Shown one piece after another: positions 25,001-32,943 of a stretch of DNA of 64,000 bases. The number at the start of each line of letters is the position of its first letter. Positions within the stretch are counted from its first letter, which is position 1. The position numbers and the translations under genes were made by a program. This stretch comes from an uncultured Cellulophaga sp. (GTDB taxonomy: Bacteria; Bacteroidota; Bacteroidia; Flavobacteriales; Flavobacteriaceae): positions 248,001-312,000 of the forward strand of contig CANLOV010000003.1 of assembly GCA_947492955.1 (NCBI GenBank), read 5' to 3'. The notes beneath the pieces are model-generated. The model saw only the letters and a list, made by a program, of their open reading frames with translations. It did no database searches and had not been told where the DNA came from.

Positions 25001-25504
25001 ACGGCCACCGCCACCAGAAGCTGCTTTTAACATAACTGGATATCCAATAACTTCTGCTTCTGCCAAAGCAATATCTATATTATCTAAATCTTTTTCACTA
25101 CTACGAATAATAGGCACATTATTAGCAACAGCTACATCTTTTGCCATTATTTTGTCTCCTAGAGCTTTTAAGACAGATACTTTAGGTCCCACGAAAATAA
25201 TTCCGTTTTCTTCACATCTTTCGGCAAATTCAGCATTTTCAGATAAAAAACCATACCCAGGATGTATGGCATCTATATCATTATCTTTCGCAATTTTTAT
25301 AATAGCATCTATATCCAAGTAAGGTTTTAAAGGCTCATGGTCTTCACCAATTTGGTAGCATTCATCGGCTTTGTAGCGGTGTAGTGAGTAACGGTCTTCG
25401 TAGGTATACATTCCTACGGTTTTAATCCCCATTTCTACACAAGCTCTAAATATTCGGATGGCTATCTCTCCCCTATTTGCTACTAAAACCTTTTTTATTT
25501 TCAT
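22052..25504 (-). CDS. pyc: Pyruvate carboxylase
   Basis: This 1150-residue single-chain biotin enzyme converts pyruvate, bicarbonate and ATP to oxaloacetate. The order is: biotin carboxylase (about 1-455, with the ATP loop KAASGGGGRGMR and EVNPRVQVEHTVTE), carboxyltransferase barrel (about 530-800, DTTMRDAHQSLLATRMRT and metal-binding HLHTHDT), PYC tetramerisation region, and biotin carrier with Lys1116 in EAMKMET. It needs a biotin ligase; a monofunctional BirA is encoded at 36.3 kb. Side by side with ppc, so the organism keeps two anaplerotic routes from C3 to C4. Confidence 0.97.
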   Translation of the reverse strand: MKIKKVLVANRGEIAIRIFRACVEMGIKTVGMYTYEDRYSLHRYKADECYQIGEDHEPLKPYLDIDAIIKIAKDNDIDAIHPGYGFLSENAEFAERCEENGIIFVGPKVSVLKALGDKIMAKDVAVANNVPIIRSSEKDLDNIDIALAEAEVIGYPVMLKAASGGGGRGMRVITSEQELRKAYPEAKRESLNAFGDDTVFLEKYVQNPKHIEVQIVADAHGDIVHLFERDCSVQRRYQKVIEFAPSFGLPQETKDSLYKYAVDICKAVNYNNIGTVEFLVDDDGSIYFIEVNPRVQVEHTVTEMITNIDLIKTQLYIAAGYKLSDDEINIKGQESVVITGYALQCRITTEDPTNDFKPDYGVVTTYRSASGLGIRLDAGSVYQGVVISPFFDSMLVKVSAISRTLEGSCKKMRRALAEFRIRGVKTNMAFLDNILKHDTFRDGKVTVNFIKNEPSLFQIKEPKNRGNKLVNFLGEIIVNGNPDVKKKDNSRVFSKPIIPAYPKFDPYPKGTKDMLTELGPEKFAEWLKNEKKIHFTDTTMRDAHQSLLATRMRTVDMLKVAEGYAKNHPEIFSMEVWGGATFDVCLRFLQENPWERLASLRKAMPNVLLQMLIRGSNGVGYKAYPDNLIEKFVEKSWETGVDVFRIFDSLNWMKSIAPCIEHVRTKTGGLAEGSICYTGDILDPTKTKYDLKYYVQLAKDIENAGAHILGVKDMAGLLKPNAAFELISALKSELNIPIHLHTHDTSATQAAMYLKAVEAGVDVIDVALGGLSGLTSQPNFNSVMEMLRYTERENNLNAEKLAEYSNYWETVRSYYYSFESGLKSGSGEVYNHEIPGGQYSNLKGQAIALGLEDKFPEVTKMYGEVNKLFGDIVKVTPSSKVVGDMAQYMISNSLTVADVLEKGEDISFPESVKSFFRGELGQPFGGFPERLQRIVLKDEQPFTERPNAHLEPIDFDNEFKSFKRKFKKGMGRELEITDFLSYKLYPKVFTDAYNKHVKYGNVMNIPTKNFFYGMEVGEEIMVELDRGKNILVSLMLKGEPDEAGNVSIFFKVNGQLRNVVVKDTAIKVTKVENKKANASNDKEVGAPLQGLLSNVLVKKGQEVKKNQPLFIIEAMKMETSVTATEEGVVQSIELKAGSLVNAEDLVLVLK

Positions 25505-25634
25505 GCTATTTTTTGCCTTAAAATTCTAATGAATAAAAAATATTGAAAAGAATGAATTTTCAATTTGCAAAATTACAGTTTTTGAGCATGGGTAACAATA
25601 GCCCTACTGTATAAAAAAAAAGTATTTTGTTATA

Positions 25635-25662
25635 AAAAAACAGCTTTTACCGCCTGTTTTTT
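25635..25662. terminator. Bidirectional terminator after yaaA
   Basis: AAAAAACAG (25635-25643) pairs with CTGTTTTTT (25654-25662), loop 10 nt. It lies 34 bp beyond the yaaA stop on the minus strand. Confidence 0.65.
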
Positions 25663-25696
25663 CAATATAACTTAAAAAAGAAGGGTAAAAAAACAA

Positions 25697-26458
25697 TTAT
25701 CTCACAAAAACAGGCTCATTTTCTTTTAACGTATGTTCCTTACTAAACATATACTCATCTAAATTAAAACCTCTAATATCTTCTAAAGTTTTTGCATTAG
25801 TATCTAGTATATAACGAACCATTGAACCTCTTGCTTTTTTTGCAAAAAAACTAATTACCTTTAATTTGTCGTTTTTCCAATCTTTAAAAACTGGAGTAAT
25901 TACAGACACTTTTAAGGCTTTTGCATCAATAGCACTAAAATATTCGTTACTAGCCAAGTTTACAAATACCTCGTTTTCTTCTAGCTCATTATTTAAATGA
26001 GCCGTTAATTGTTTTTTCCAGAAATCATAGAGGTTTTTATTTTTTCCAAAAGCCAGTTTTGTTCCCATTTCTAAACGATATGGCTGCATTAAATCTAATG
26101 GTTTTAAAACCCCATAAAGTCCAGATAAAATACGTAAACTGTTTTGTAATGCATCTAATTTATCTTCCGAAATACTATATGCGTCTAAACCTGTATATAC
26201 GTCACCATTAAATGCATACACCGCTTGTCTTGCATTTTCTGCTGTAAAAGGAACCGAAAATTCCTGATTACGTTCCCAATTTAATTGCGCCAATTTATCG
26301 GAGATATGCATTAATTCCGAAAGGTCTTTTGGCTTTTTTTTCACCAATACCTTATTTAATTTTACAGCTTCTTCTATAAAATTTGGCTGCGTAAATTGTT
26401 TCGTTGGCAATGGGCTTTCGTAATCTAATGACTTAGCTGGTGATATTACAATTTTCAT
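25697..26458 (-). CDS. yaaA: Peroxide stress protein YaaA (DUF328/UPF0246)
   Basis: This 253-residue cytoplasmic protein matches the YaaA family end to end: [18 protein letters not shown] at the start, [51 protein letters not shown] and [13 protein letters not shown]. In E. coli YaaA lowers free iron and DNA damage during H2O2 stress; the family binds DNA. It lies 8 bp after an unrelated secreted unknown on the same strand. Confidence 0.93.
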   Translation of the reverse strand: MKIVISPAKSLDYESPLPTKQFTQPNFIEEAVKLNKVLVKKKPKDLSELMHISDKLAQLNWERNQEFSVPFTAENARQAVYAFNGDVYTGLDAYSISEDKLDALQNSLRILSGLYGVLKPLDLMQPYRLEMGTKLAFGKNKNLYDFWKKQLTAHLNNELEENEVFVNLASNEYFSAIDAKALKVSVITPVFKDWKNDKLKVISFFAKKARGSMVRYILDTNAKTLEDIRGFNLDEYMFSKEHTLKENEPVFVR

Positions 26459-26466
26459 AGTATTTC

Positions 26467-27177
26467 TTATTTAAATCCAAGTTTTTCTTTTAAAAGATTA
26501 TATCCAAACCATAAGCAAGAGCTATCATTAATCTTATAATTTTCTGTATTTGAAATAATTTTATAACTATCTGAATTTGTGCAACCTGCATTTGGCCTAT
26601 TCATTAACTTTAATTTTTTCTCAAAAAACACTAACTCATTTTTTCTTGCTTCACTTAGTATCATTGTTTGTTTTTTCTCCCTATTCTCTTTAAGAATAAG
26701 ATAAGCTTTTCCTTTTTCAAAAACTAACTCAATACTCTCTTCTTCCCTATGAAAACAACCCATTGAAAAAAATTGCAAGATCCATTTCTCTTTAGCTTTA
26801 AAACTTTTTTCTACAGATGTATCAAATTCATAATCTTTAAATTTATCTTCACATATCCTATGCTCATTATTTGCTTTATTAAGCTTAATAATTGTATCTA
26901 TTTTTTGTTTAAAGATGTTTTCTGTTTCTATTCTAACATCTGTTTTATCAGTTATAAAATAAAAATCTCCAGGTAAATCTCCTTTTTTAAATTCAATTTT
27001 TTGATTTGAATCATTATCATAGATTGTTACAGGTATCGAATCATATCCATTATTTATCATCCCAATATGATTCCTTTTACAATTATAAAAAGTTAATGAA
27101 TATTTTGTTTGGGCAAATGATGAATTATAAATTCCGAAGAAAATAGAGCATAAAATAAAAAAAGTATTTTTTCTCAT
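26467..27177 (-). CDS. Secreted protein of unknown function
   Basis: This 236-residue protein starts at [20 protein letters not shown], a signal peptide; the frame is open to 27210 but the extra residues precede the signal. The mature part has scattered Cys ([33 protein letters not shown]) that may form disulfides, and a lipocalin-like feel in the second half ([18 protein letters not shown]). No family is recognised. Transcription probably continues into yaaA, 8 bp downstream. Confidence 0.6.
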   Translation of the reverse strand: MRKNTFFILCSIFFGIYNSSFAQTKYSLTFYNCKRNHIGMINNGYDSIPVTIYDNDSNQKIEFKKGDLPGDFYFITDKTDVRIETENIFKQKIDTIIKLNKANNEHRICEDKFKDYEFDTSVEKSFKAKEKWILQFFSMGCFHREEESIELVFEKGKAYLILKENREKKQTMILSEARKNELVFFEKKLKLMNRPNAGCTNSDSYKIISNTENYKINDSSCLWFGYNLLKEKLGFK

Positions 27178-27288
27178 AATTTTATTTTTCAAATAAATCC
27201 CAGTCATCATATCAAAAATAAGATAGTTTCTTTTGATTAGGTAAAGAATAGAAAAAGAGTTTTATATGATATTATAATTAAAATCTAT

Positions 27289-28317
27289 TTAAGATTGATT
27301 TAGCTTACCGTATTTTCTCCATTTTTCTACACATTCAGCAATATCGTCTGGAAGTTCAGAATTAAACCTCATAAACTCGTTAGTAACCGGATGTACAAAA
27401 CCTAATGTTTTAGCATGCAAAGCTTGTCTTGGTAAAATCTTAAAAGCATTTTCTACAAACTGTTTGTATTTAGAAAAGGTTGTTCCTTTTAATATGCGTT
27501 CTCCTCCATAACGTTCATCATTAAATAATGTGTGCCCTATATGTTTCATATGCACACGTATTTGATGCGTTCTTCCGGTTTCTAACTTACAAGAAATAAG
27601 CGTTACATAGCCTAAACGTTCTATTACTTTATAATGTGTTACTGCCTCTTTACCCTGTTCTCCTTCAGGAAAAACTGCCATTTGAAGCCTATTTTTAGGG
27701 TGCCTACCAACATGCCCTTTTACCGTACCACTATCGTTCTCTACATTTCCCCAAACTAGCGCCACATATTCTCTTTCACTTGTTTTATCAAAAAATTGTT
27801 TTGATAAATGTGTCATTGCTGCTTCGGTTTTTCCAATAACTAAAAGTCCAGAAGTATCTTTATCTATTCTATGCACTAATCCAGGCCTATCGTCACTATT
27901 AGCAGGCAAATCTTTTACATGGTGTAATAATGCATTAATTAAAGTACCAGAATAGTTGCCATGCCCAGGATGTACTACCATCCCTGCTGGTTTGTTTACT
28001 ACCATTAGCACATCGTCTTCATACACAACATTAATAGGAATATCCTCGGGCACTAATAAAAACTCATGCGGAGGGTGCTCAAACAACACACGTACTTCGT
28101 CTCCTGCTTTTACTTTATAATTTTGTTTTACAACAGCATCATTTACCCAAATACTTCCTGCTCTTGCAGCTTGCTGAATTTTATTACGTGTAGTATTCTC
28201 TAAAAAATTTAATAAAAACTTATCTACCCTAAGTGGTACCTGACCATTAGATGCTATCACCTTATGATGCTCGTAAAGTTCATCATCATTTAACTCTGGT
28301 CCGTATTCTTCTGCCAT
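27289..28317 (-). CDS. rluD: 23S rRNA pseudouridine synthase, RluA/RluD family
   Basis: This 342-residue enzyme has an N-terminal S4 RNA-binding domain (about 29-80, VDKFLLNFLENTTRNKIQQAARAG region) and a pseudouridine synthase domain with HRIDKDTSGL (149-158, catalytic Asp152). The architecture matches RluD, which modifies helix 69 of 23S rRNA, but RluA-family assignment by sequence alone is less certain. It lies 3 bp after the PASTA gene on the same strand. Confidence 0.88.
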   Translation of the reverse strand: MAEEYGPELNDDELYEHHKVIASNGQVPLRVDKFLLNFLENTTRNKIQQAARAGSIWVNDAVVKQNYKVKAGDEVRVLFEHPPHEFLLVPEDIPINVVYEDDVLMVVNKPAGMVVHPGHGNYSGTLINALLHHVKDLPANSDDRPGLVHRIDKDTSGLLVIGKTEAAMTHLSKQFFDKTSEREYVALVWGNVENDSGTVKGHVGRHPKNRLQMAVFPEGEQGKEAVTHYKVIERLGYVTLISCKLETGRTHQIRVHMKHIGHTLFNDERYGGERILKGTTFSKYKQFVENAFKILPRQALHAKTLGFVHPVTNEFMRFNSELPDDIAECVEKWRKYGKLNQS

Positions 28318-28320
28318 ATA

Positions 28321-28908
28321 TTATTCTGAGGCTGCTTTTATTTCTGCTCTACTTGTAACTGTTCCGTTACCACAAACAAGCTCTATTTTAGAAGTTTTAG
28401 GTAACTTATCTCCTGGTGAAATATTTTTACCTTTATATTTTATATAATACACCATATCCTTACCTAGCTCATCTATATAAGTAACTCTTTGCACATCTAA
28501 ACCAACAGCTTTTAACATAGATGCCGCATTACGTTGTGTTACTTGTATAATTTTAGGAATGGTTACTTTTTTATACCCAGAAGGGTTTACAGTAACATAT
28601 ATTTTTCTATTTTCTTTAACCTTATTGCCCGCTGGCGGATTCTGTTCTATAATAGAAAACCTTGGATAGTTTGGATTATAATTTGCAGAATCTAATACCT
28701 GATATCGCAATTTATTATCCTCTACCACCTTACGCATATCGCTTACCGATAATTTAGATAAATCTGGCACTTCTACAAATTCACCATGGTTAGTAGTACT
28801 TTTTAACCAACTTAAAGTTAAAAATATTATAACTACAAGTATTAATAAGGCTAACCCAATTTGGATTAAGAAGCTTTTACTTTTTAAAAAATTTAGAAAA
28901 TTCCGCAT
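28321..28908 (-). CDS. Membrane-anchored PASTA-domain protein
   Basis: This 195-residue protein has a short cytoplasmic start and one transmembrane helix (about 13-31). An extracytoplasmic part holds two PASTA domains (about 40-110, VEVPDLSKLSVSDMRKVVEDN, and 112-185, VTIPKIIQVTQRNAASMLKA). PASTA domains bind peptidoglycan or muropeptides; here there is no kinase domain. It stands divergent to ddl, whose product makes D-Ala-D-Ala, an arrangement fitting a cell-wall role. The start is supported by a -7 box 20 nt upstream. Confidence 0.85.
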   Translation of the reverse strand: MRNFLNFLKSKSFLIQIGLALLILVVIIFLTLSWLKSTTNHGEFVEVPDLSKLSVSDMRKVVEDNKLRYQVLDSANYNPNYPRFSIIEQNPPAGNKVKENRKIYVTVNPSGYKKVTIPKIIQVTQRNAASMLKAVGLDVQRVTYIDELGKDMVYYIKYKGKNISPGDKLPKTSKIELVCGNGTVTSRAEIKAASE

Positions 28909-28928
28909 AACAAGTTTTATTGCAGTAG

Positions 28929-28936
28929 CAAATATA
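28929..28936 (-). promoter_or_regulatory. -7 box for the PASTA-rluD transcript
   Basis: TATATTTG on the minus strand matches TAnnTTTG and ends 20 nt before the PASTA start codon. No clear TTG -33 element is seen. Confidence 0.55.
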
Positions 28937-29023
28937 TGAAACGTAATACTTTTTTCTTTACTTTAAAAAAATGATATTTGCTCTACTTACAAACTAAAAT
29001 TAGGGAATAAACTAACATAGCTA

Positions 29024-29998
29024 ATGAAAAAAAACATAGCCATTATAATGGGCGGTTACTCTAGTGAATATAAAATTTCTCTTAAAAGCGGTAATGTTGT
29101 ATACAAACATTTAGATAAAGAAAAATTTAACACTTACAAAATACATATTCTAAAAGATAAATGGATTTATGTAAGTGATAGCAATGAGGAGGCCCTTGTT
29201 AACAAAGAAGATTTTAGCATAATTTTAAAAGGAGAAAAAATTAATTTCGACTGTGTTTTTAATGCTATTCATGGATCTCCTGGAGAAGATGGTCTATTAC
29301 AAGCTTATTTTAAATTAATAAATATTCCTCAAACCTCTTGCGATTACTACCAGGCTGCTTTAACATATAACAAAAGAGATTTACTAAGCACTTTAAAACC
29401 TTATGGTATAAAATCTGCTGCATCTTATTACTTAAATCTTGGAGATATTATTAACGAAAATCTTATTGTAGAAAAAGTAGGACTTCCTTGTTTTGTAAAA
29501 GCTAATAAAGCGGGTAGTAGCTTTGGCATATCTAAAGTCTATAAAAAAGAGGAACTACAAAATGCAATAGAATTGGCCTATAAAGAAGATGATGAAATTA
29601 TTATTGAAGCTTTTTTAGAAGGAACAGAAGTCTCTATAGGCGTAATAAAATATAAGGGAGAAACCAAAGCGTTACCTATTACAGAAATAGTTTCTGAAAA
29701 TGATTTTTTTGATTATGAAGCAAAATACCAAGGAAAATCTAAAGAAATTACACCCGCAAGAATAACTCCAACCCAAGAAAAAAATGTTATTGAAGCTGCA
29801 AAAAAAGCTTACGACATTTTAAAAATGAAAGGCTACTCTAGAAGTGAGTTTATTTTTATAGGCGATGAACCTTACATGCTTGAAATGAATACAACTCCTG
29901 GTTTAACCGAAGAAAGTATTTTACCCCAACAAGCTAGTATTGCAGGAATATCTTTACCAGAATTATTTAGTAGCGCCATAGATGAGGCTTTGCAATAA
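29024..29998 (+). CDS. ddl: D-alanine--D-alanine ligase
   Basis: This 324-residue ATP-grasp enzyme makes D-Ala-D-Ala for peptidoglycan. Motifs include the N-terminal IIMGGYSSEYKISLKSG, the FNAIHGSPGEDG segment, the ATP-grasp FVKANKAGSSFGISKV, EVSIGV and the metal-binding MLEMNTTPGLTEES. The length is normal. It lies 42 bp before coaD on the same strand and is divergent from the PASTA gene. Confidence 0.96.
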   Translation: MKKNIAIIMGGYSSEYKISLKSGNVVYKHLDKEKFNTYKIHILKDKWIYVSDSNEEALVNKEDFSIILKGEKINFDCVFNAIHGSPGEDGLLQAYFKLINIPQTSCDYYQAALTYNKRDLLSTLKPYGIKSAASYYLNLGDIINENLIVEKVGLPCFVKANKAGSSFGISKVYKKEELQNAIELAYKEDDEIIIEAFLEGTEVSIGVIKYKGETKALPITEIVSENDFFDYEAKYQGKSKEITPARITPTQEKNVIEAAKKAYDILKMKGYSRSEFIFIGDEPYMLEMNTTPGLTEESILPQQASIAGISLPELFSSAIDEALQ

Positions 29999-30040
29999 AA
30001 AATAAGTATTTTTAACACTCAAAATTAACTCAAATAAAAG

Positions 30041-30496
30041 ATGAGACGTGCTATTTTTCCTGGTTCTTTTGACCCTTTAACTTTAGGGCATAATGATATT
30101 ATTAAAAGAGGTGTTACCTTATTTGATGAGTTAATTATAGCTATTGGTGTAAATGCCGATAAAAAATATATGTTCTCTTTAGAAGAACGCAAAAAGTTTA
30201 TAACAGAGGCCTATAAAGACGAGCCCAAAATAAAGGTAACCACTTATGAAGGCCTAACCGTGCATTTTTGCAAAGAAATAAAAGCAAATTTTATTTTAAG
30301 GGGGCTTAGAAATCCTGCTGATTTTGAGTTTGAAAAAGCTATTGCACATACCAACAGAAGCCTTTCCGAAATTGAAACCGTTTTTTTACTTACCTCTTCC
30401 GGAAAATCCTATATAAGCTCCTCTATTGTTAGAGATGTAATTAGAAATGGTGGTGACTATACAGGATTAGTACCAAATACTGTTAAAGTAAAGTAA
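30041..30496 (+). CDS. coaD: Pantetheine-phosphate adenylyltransferase
   Basis: This 151-residue nucleotidyltransferase performs the fourth step of CoA synthesis. The HxGH-like motif is FPGSFDPLTLGHNDII (4-19), RGLRNPADFEFE is the substrate segment, and the late ISSSIVRDV is the ISSTxxR-type nucleotide loop. It probably shares a transcript with ddl. The length is normal. Confidence 0.96.
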   Translation: MRRAIFPGSFDPLTLGHNDIIKRGVTLFDELIIAIGVNADKKYMFSLEERKKFITEAYKDEPKIKVTTYEGLTVHFCKEIKANFILRGLRNPADFEFEKAIAHTNRSLSEIETVFLLTSSGKSYISSSIVRDVIRNGGDYTGLVPNTVKVK

Positions 30497-30660
30497 TTAG
30501 TATTTTAAATTTATAAAAAAACAACTCAACTATTTAATAATTTGAGACCACTTCTTATACACATTTAATATAAATCACAACTGTTTTTACATTATTTACA
30601 ACAATATTAGTGTATTTTCTTACAAAAATTATTAATTTAGTAAGAAATAGCCTATAAATA

Positions 30661-32508
30661 TTGCAAAAGAACAAAACACATACGAATAGTTATTTAATTA
30701 AACAATTACCTGACGCTGTAGTATTTCTAAATAGAAAAATGGAAATAATTTATGCTTCAGATAAATTGTCTACTGATTTTGAACTAAGTACATCTAATGT
30801 TATTGGTGAAAACTTTTTTACCACATTCCCATACTTAAGCACACAATGCCAAAATGCTATTAGGGATAGTATTACAGGAAAAAACTACAAAGTAAAAAAA
30901 GAATATTATTTTAATAATGATGAAAGTTATAAGTGGGTAGAATGGTCTAGCGCACCTTGGTATGATGAGGACGAGAATATTATTGGAGTAATTGTTAAAC
31001 TAGAGAATGTAGATGATACTACAAACATTGAATTAGAATTAAAAAAAACTAAGGATTTATTAGAAGAGACCGCAACTACAGGTAAAATAGGGACTTGGGA
31101 ATATAAAATTAAAGAAGATATTTTAAAATGGTCTAATATGACCAAGCAAATCCATGGAGTATCTAACAACTATAAACCAAGTATACAAACAGCTATAAAA
31201 TTTTATAAGAGAGGATATAGCCGTAAAACGATTAAAGAAAAAGTACAAAACTCTTTAAAAGATGGTAAACCTTGGTCCGAAAAATTACAAATAATCACCG
31301 CTGATGGCAGAGAAATATGGATTATTGCCTCTGGGAAACCTATATTTAAAAAGGATAAATTAATTGGTATTTTTGGAACTTTTAACGATGTAAATGATAT
31401 TGTTAATTCAGAAATTAAAATAAAAAAAAGCGAAGAACTCCTTAGGACATTAATAGATCACTTACCTATAAACGTTTTTATTAAAGATATTAATTCTAAA
31501 AAAATAGTATCTAATAAACACGATACTATTTTTTCTAAAGTATTGGGATCAGATGAAGTTATAGGAAAAAATGATTTTCATTTTTGTGACGAAGAAACAG
31601 CTAAAAAAAATGTAAAAGAAGATCGGGAAGTTATTAATTCTCGTATTCCTGTATTAGCCAAAGAAAAGCTAATTATAAAAAAGGATGGCACAAAATCTAT
31701 TATGCTTACCTCTAAAATTCCACTTATAGAAAACAATGGAGAGGTTAACAAACTAGTTGGGTTCAGCGTTGATATTACCGATATAAAAGAAAAAGAAAAA
31801 GAGTTAAAAAAACTAATAAATGTAACCTCTTTACAAAACGAACGATTAATAAATTTTGCGCATATAATATCTCATAATCTAAGATCACAAACTGCTAATT
31901 TTTCTATGCTTTTAGATTTTCTGGTAAAAGAAACAAACGAAATAGAAAAAAAGAGTATTACAAATATGCTCATTAGCACTTCTGAAAAACTACTAGATAC
32001 ACTACAAACTTTAAATGAAGTTGTTATTATTAATACTAATGTAACATTAGAAAAAAAGCCGATTTGTTTAAGTAATAAAATATCTAGTATAGAAAAAGAA
32101 TTATTTCCTTTATTAAATAGCAATAAAGCTATTATAATAAATGAAGTTCCTAAAAGTGTTTATATAAATGTATCAGAAAATTATTTAGATGACATCTTAA
32201 AAAACATGATTGAAAATAGTGTTAAATACAAACACAAAGATAGATCTCCTATAATTAAATTATCTACTAAAAAAAATGAAGACTATATCACACTCAACAT
32301 AGAAGATAATGGTATTGGTATAGATTTAAAAAAATACGGAGACAAAATATTTGGAATGCACAAAACTTTCCATAATAACAATGACACAAAAGGTATTGAT
32401 TTATACATCATAAAAAATCAAATTGAAGCTATGAATGGTAAAATCACTGTATCAAGCATAGTAAATGAGGGGACTATATTTAATATTTATTTTAATGAAA
32501 AAGATTAA
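30661..32508 (+). CDS. PAS-domain sensor histidine kinase
   Basis: This 615-residue cytoplasmic kinase has no transmembrane helix. Three PAS domains (about 10-120, 130-250, 260-375) are followed by the phosphoacceptor helix FAHIISHNLRSQTANFS (about 399-415), with the H-box variant SHNLRSQ common in flavobacteria. An ATPase domain carries the N-box NMIENSVKYKHKDR and G-box DNGIGIDL. The start is TTG at 30661: an in-frame stop lies two codons upstream, and the first PAS begins almost at once. It overlaps the response regulator by 14 bp, so the pair is translationally coupled. The signal is unknown. Confidence 0.9.
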   Translation: MQKNKTHTNSYLIKQLPDAVVFLNRKMEIIYASDKLSTDFELSTSNVIGENFFTTFPYLSTQCQNAIRDSITGKNYKVKKEYYFNNDESYKWVEWSSAPWYDEDENIIGVIVKLENVDDTTNIELELKKTKDLLEETATTGKIGTWEYKIKEDILKWSNMTKQIHGVSNNYKPSIQTAIKFYKRGYSRKTIKEKVQNSLKDGKPWSEKLQIITADGREIWIIASGKPIFKKDKLIGIFGTFNDVNDIVNSEIKIKKSEELLRTLIDHLPINVFIKDINSKKIVSNKHDTIFSKVLGSDEVIGKNDFHFCDEETAKKNVKEDREVINSRIPVLAKEKLIIKKDGTKSIMLTSKIPLIENNGEVNKLVGFSVDITDIKEKEKELKKLINVTSLQNERLINFAHIISHNLRSQTANFSMLLDFLVKETNEIEKKSITNMLISTSEKLLDTLQTLNEVVIINTNVTLEKKPICLSNKISSIEKELFPLLNSNKAIIINEVPKSVYINVSENYLDDILKNMIENSVKYKHKDRSPIIKLSTKKNEDYITLNIEDNGIGIDLKKYGDKIFGMHKTFHNNNDTKGIDLYIIKNQIEAMNGKITVSSIVNEGTIFNIYFNEKD

Positions 32509-32911
32509 TTCCATATACATAATTGACGATGACCCTATCACTGTTTTTGGAATAAAAAAAGTTCTAAGCACTATTGTATTATGTGATAGTATAACTACTC
32601 ATATAAATGGTAAACTAGCCTTAGATGGTATAAACAATCTTATTTCAGAAAACAAAAATTTACCAGACGTTATTTTTTTAGATATTAATATGCCAGTAAT
32701 GGATGGTTGGGAGTTTTTAGACGAGTTTATAAAAATACCTCTAGAAAAAAAAATAAAAATTAATATTGTTACCTCTTCTATAGATCCTTATGATAAAAAG
32801 AAAACAAATAGCTATAAGAAAAAAACGCATCATCCGATTTTCTACATTAACAAACCCATACAAAAAACAGAGGTAGAAGAAATAACTACCAAAACGCATT
32901 TAAAACCTTAA
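32495..32911 (+). CDS. Single-domain response regulator
   Basis: This 138-residue REC-only protein has the acidic pair in IDDDP, the phosphoacceptor Asp in FLDINMPVMDGW, the switch residue region VTSSIDPYD and the conserved Lys in NKP. It has no output domain, so it acts by protein contact or phosphotransfer. The start ATG lies inside the end of the histidine kinase gene (14-bp overlap), which makes the kinase its probable partner. An open frame upstream to 32465 is not needed. Confidence 0.9.
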   Translation: MKKINSIYIIDDDPITVFGIKKVLSTIVLCDSITTHINGKLALDGINNLISENKNLPDVIFLDINMPVMDGWEFLDEFIKIPLEKKIKINIVTSSIDPYDKKKTNSYKKKTHHPIFYINKPIQKTEVEEITTKTHLKP

Positions 32912-32937
32912 AAAAATGTAATTTTAAGGTTTTAAGC
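32902..32937 (+). terminator. Hairpin at the end of the kinase/regulator transcript
   Basis: AAAACCTTAAAA (32902-32913) pairs with 32922-32933, loop 8 nt. It includes the regulator stop codon. The T-run is short, so termination may be partial. Confidence 0.5.
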
Positions 32938-32943
32938 TACAAC

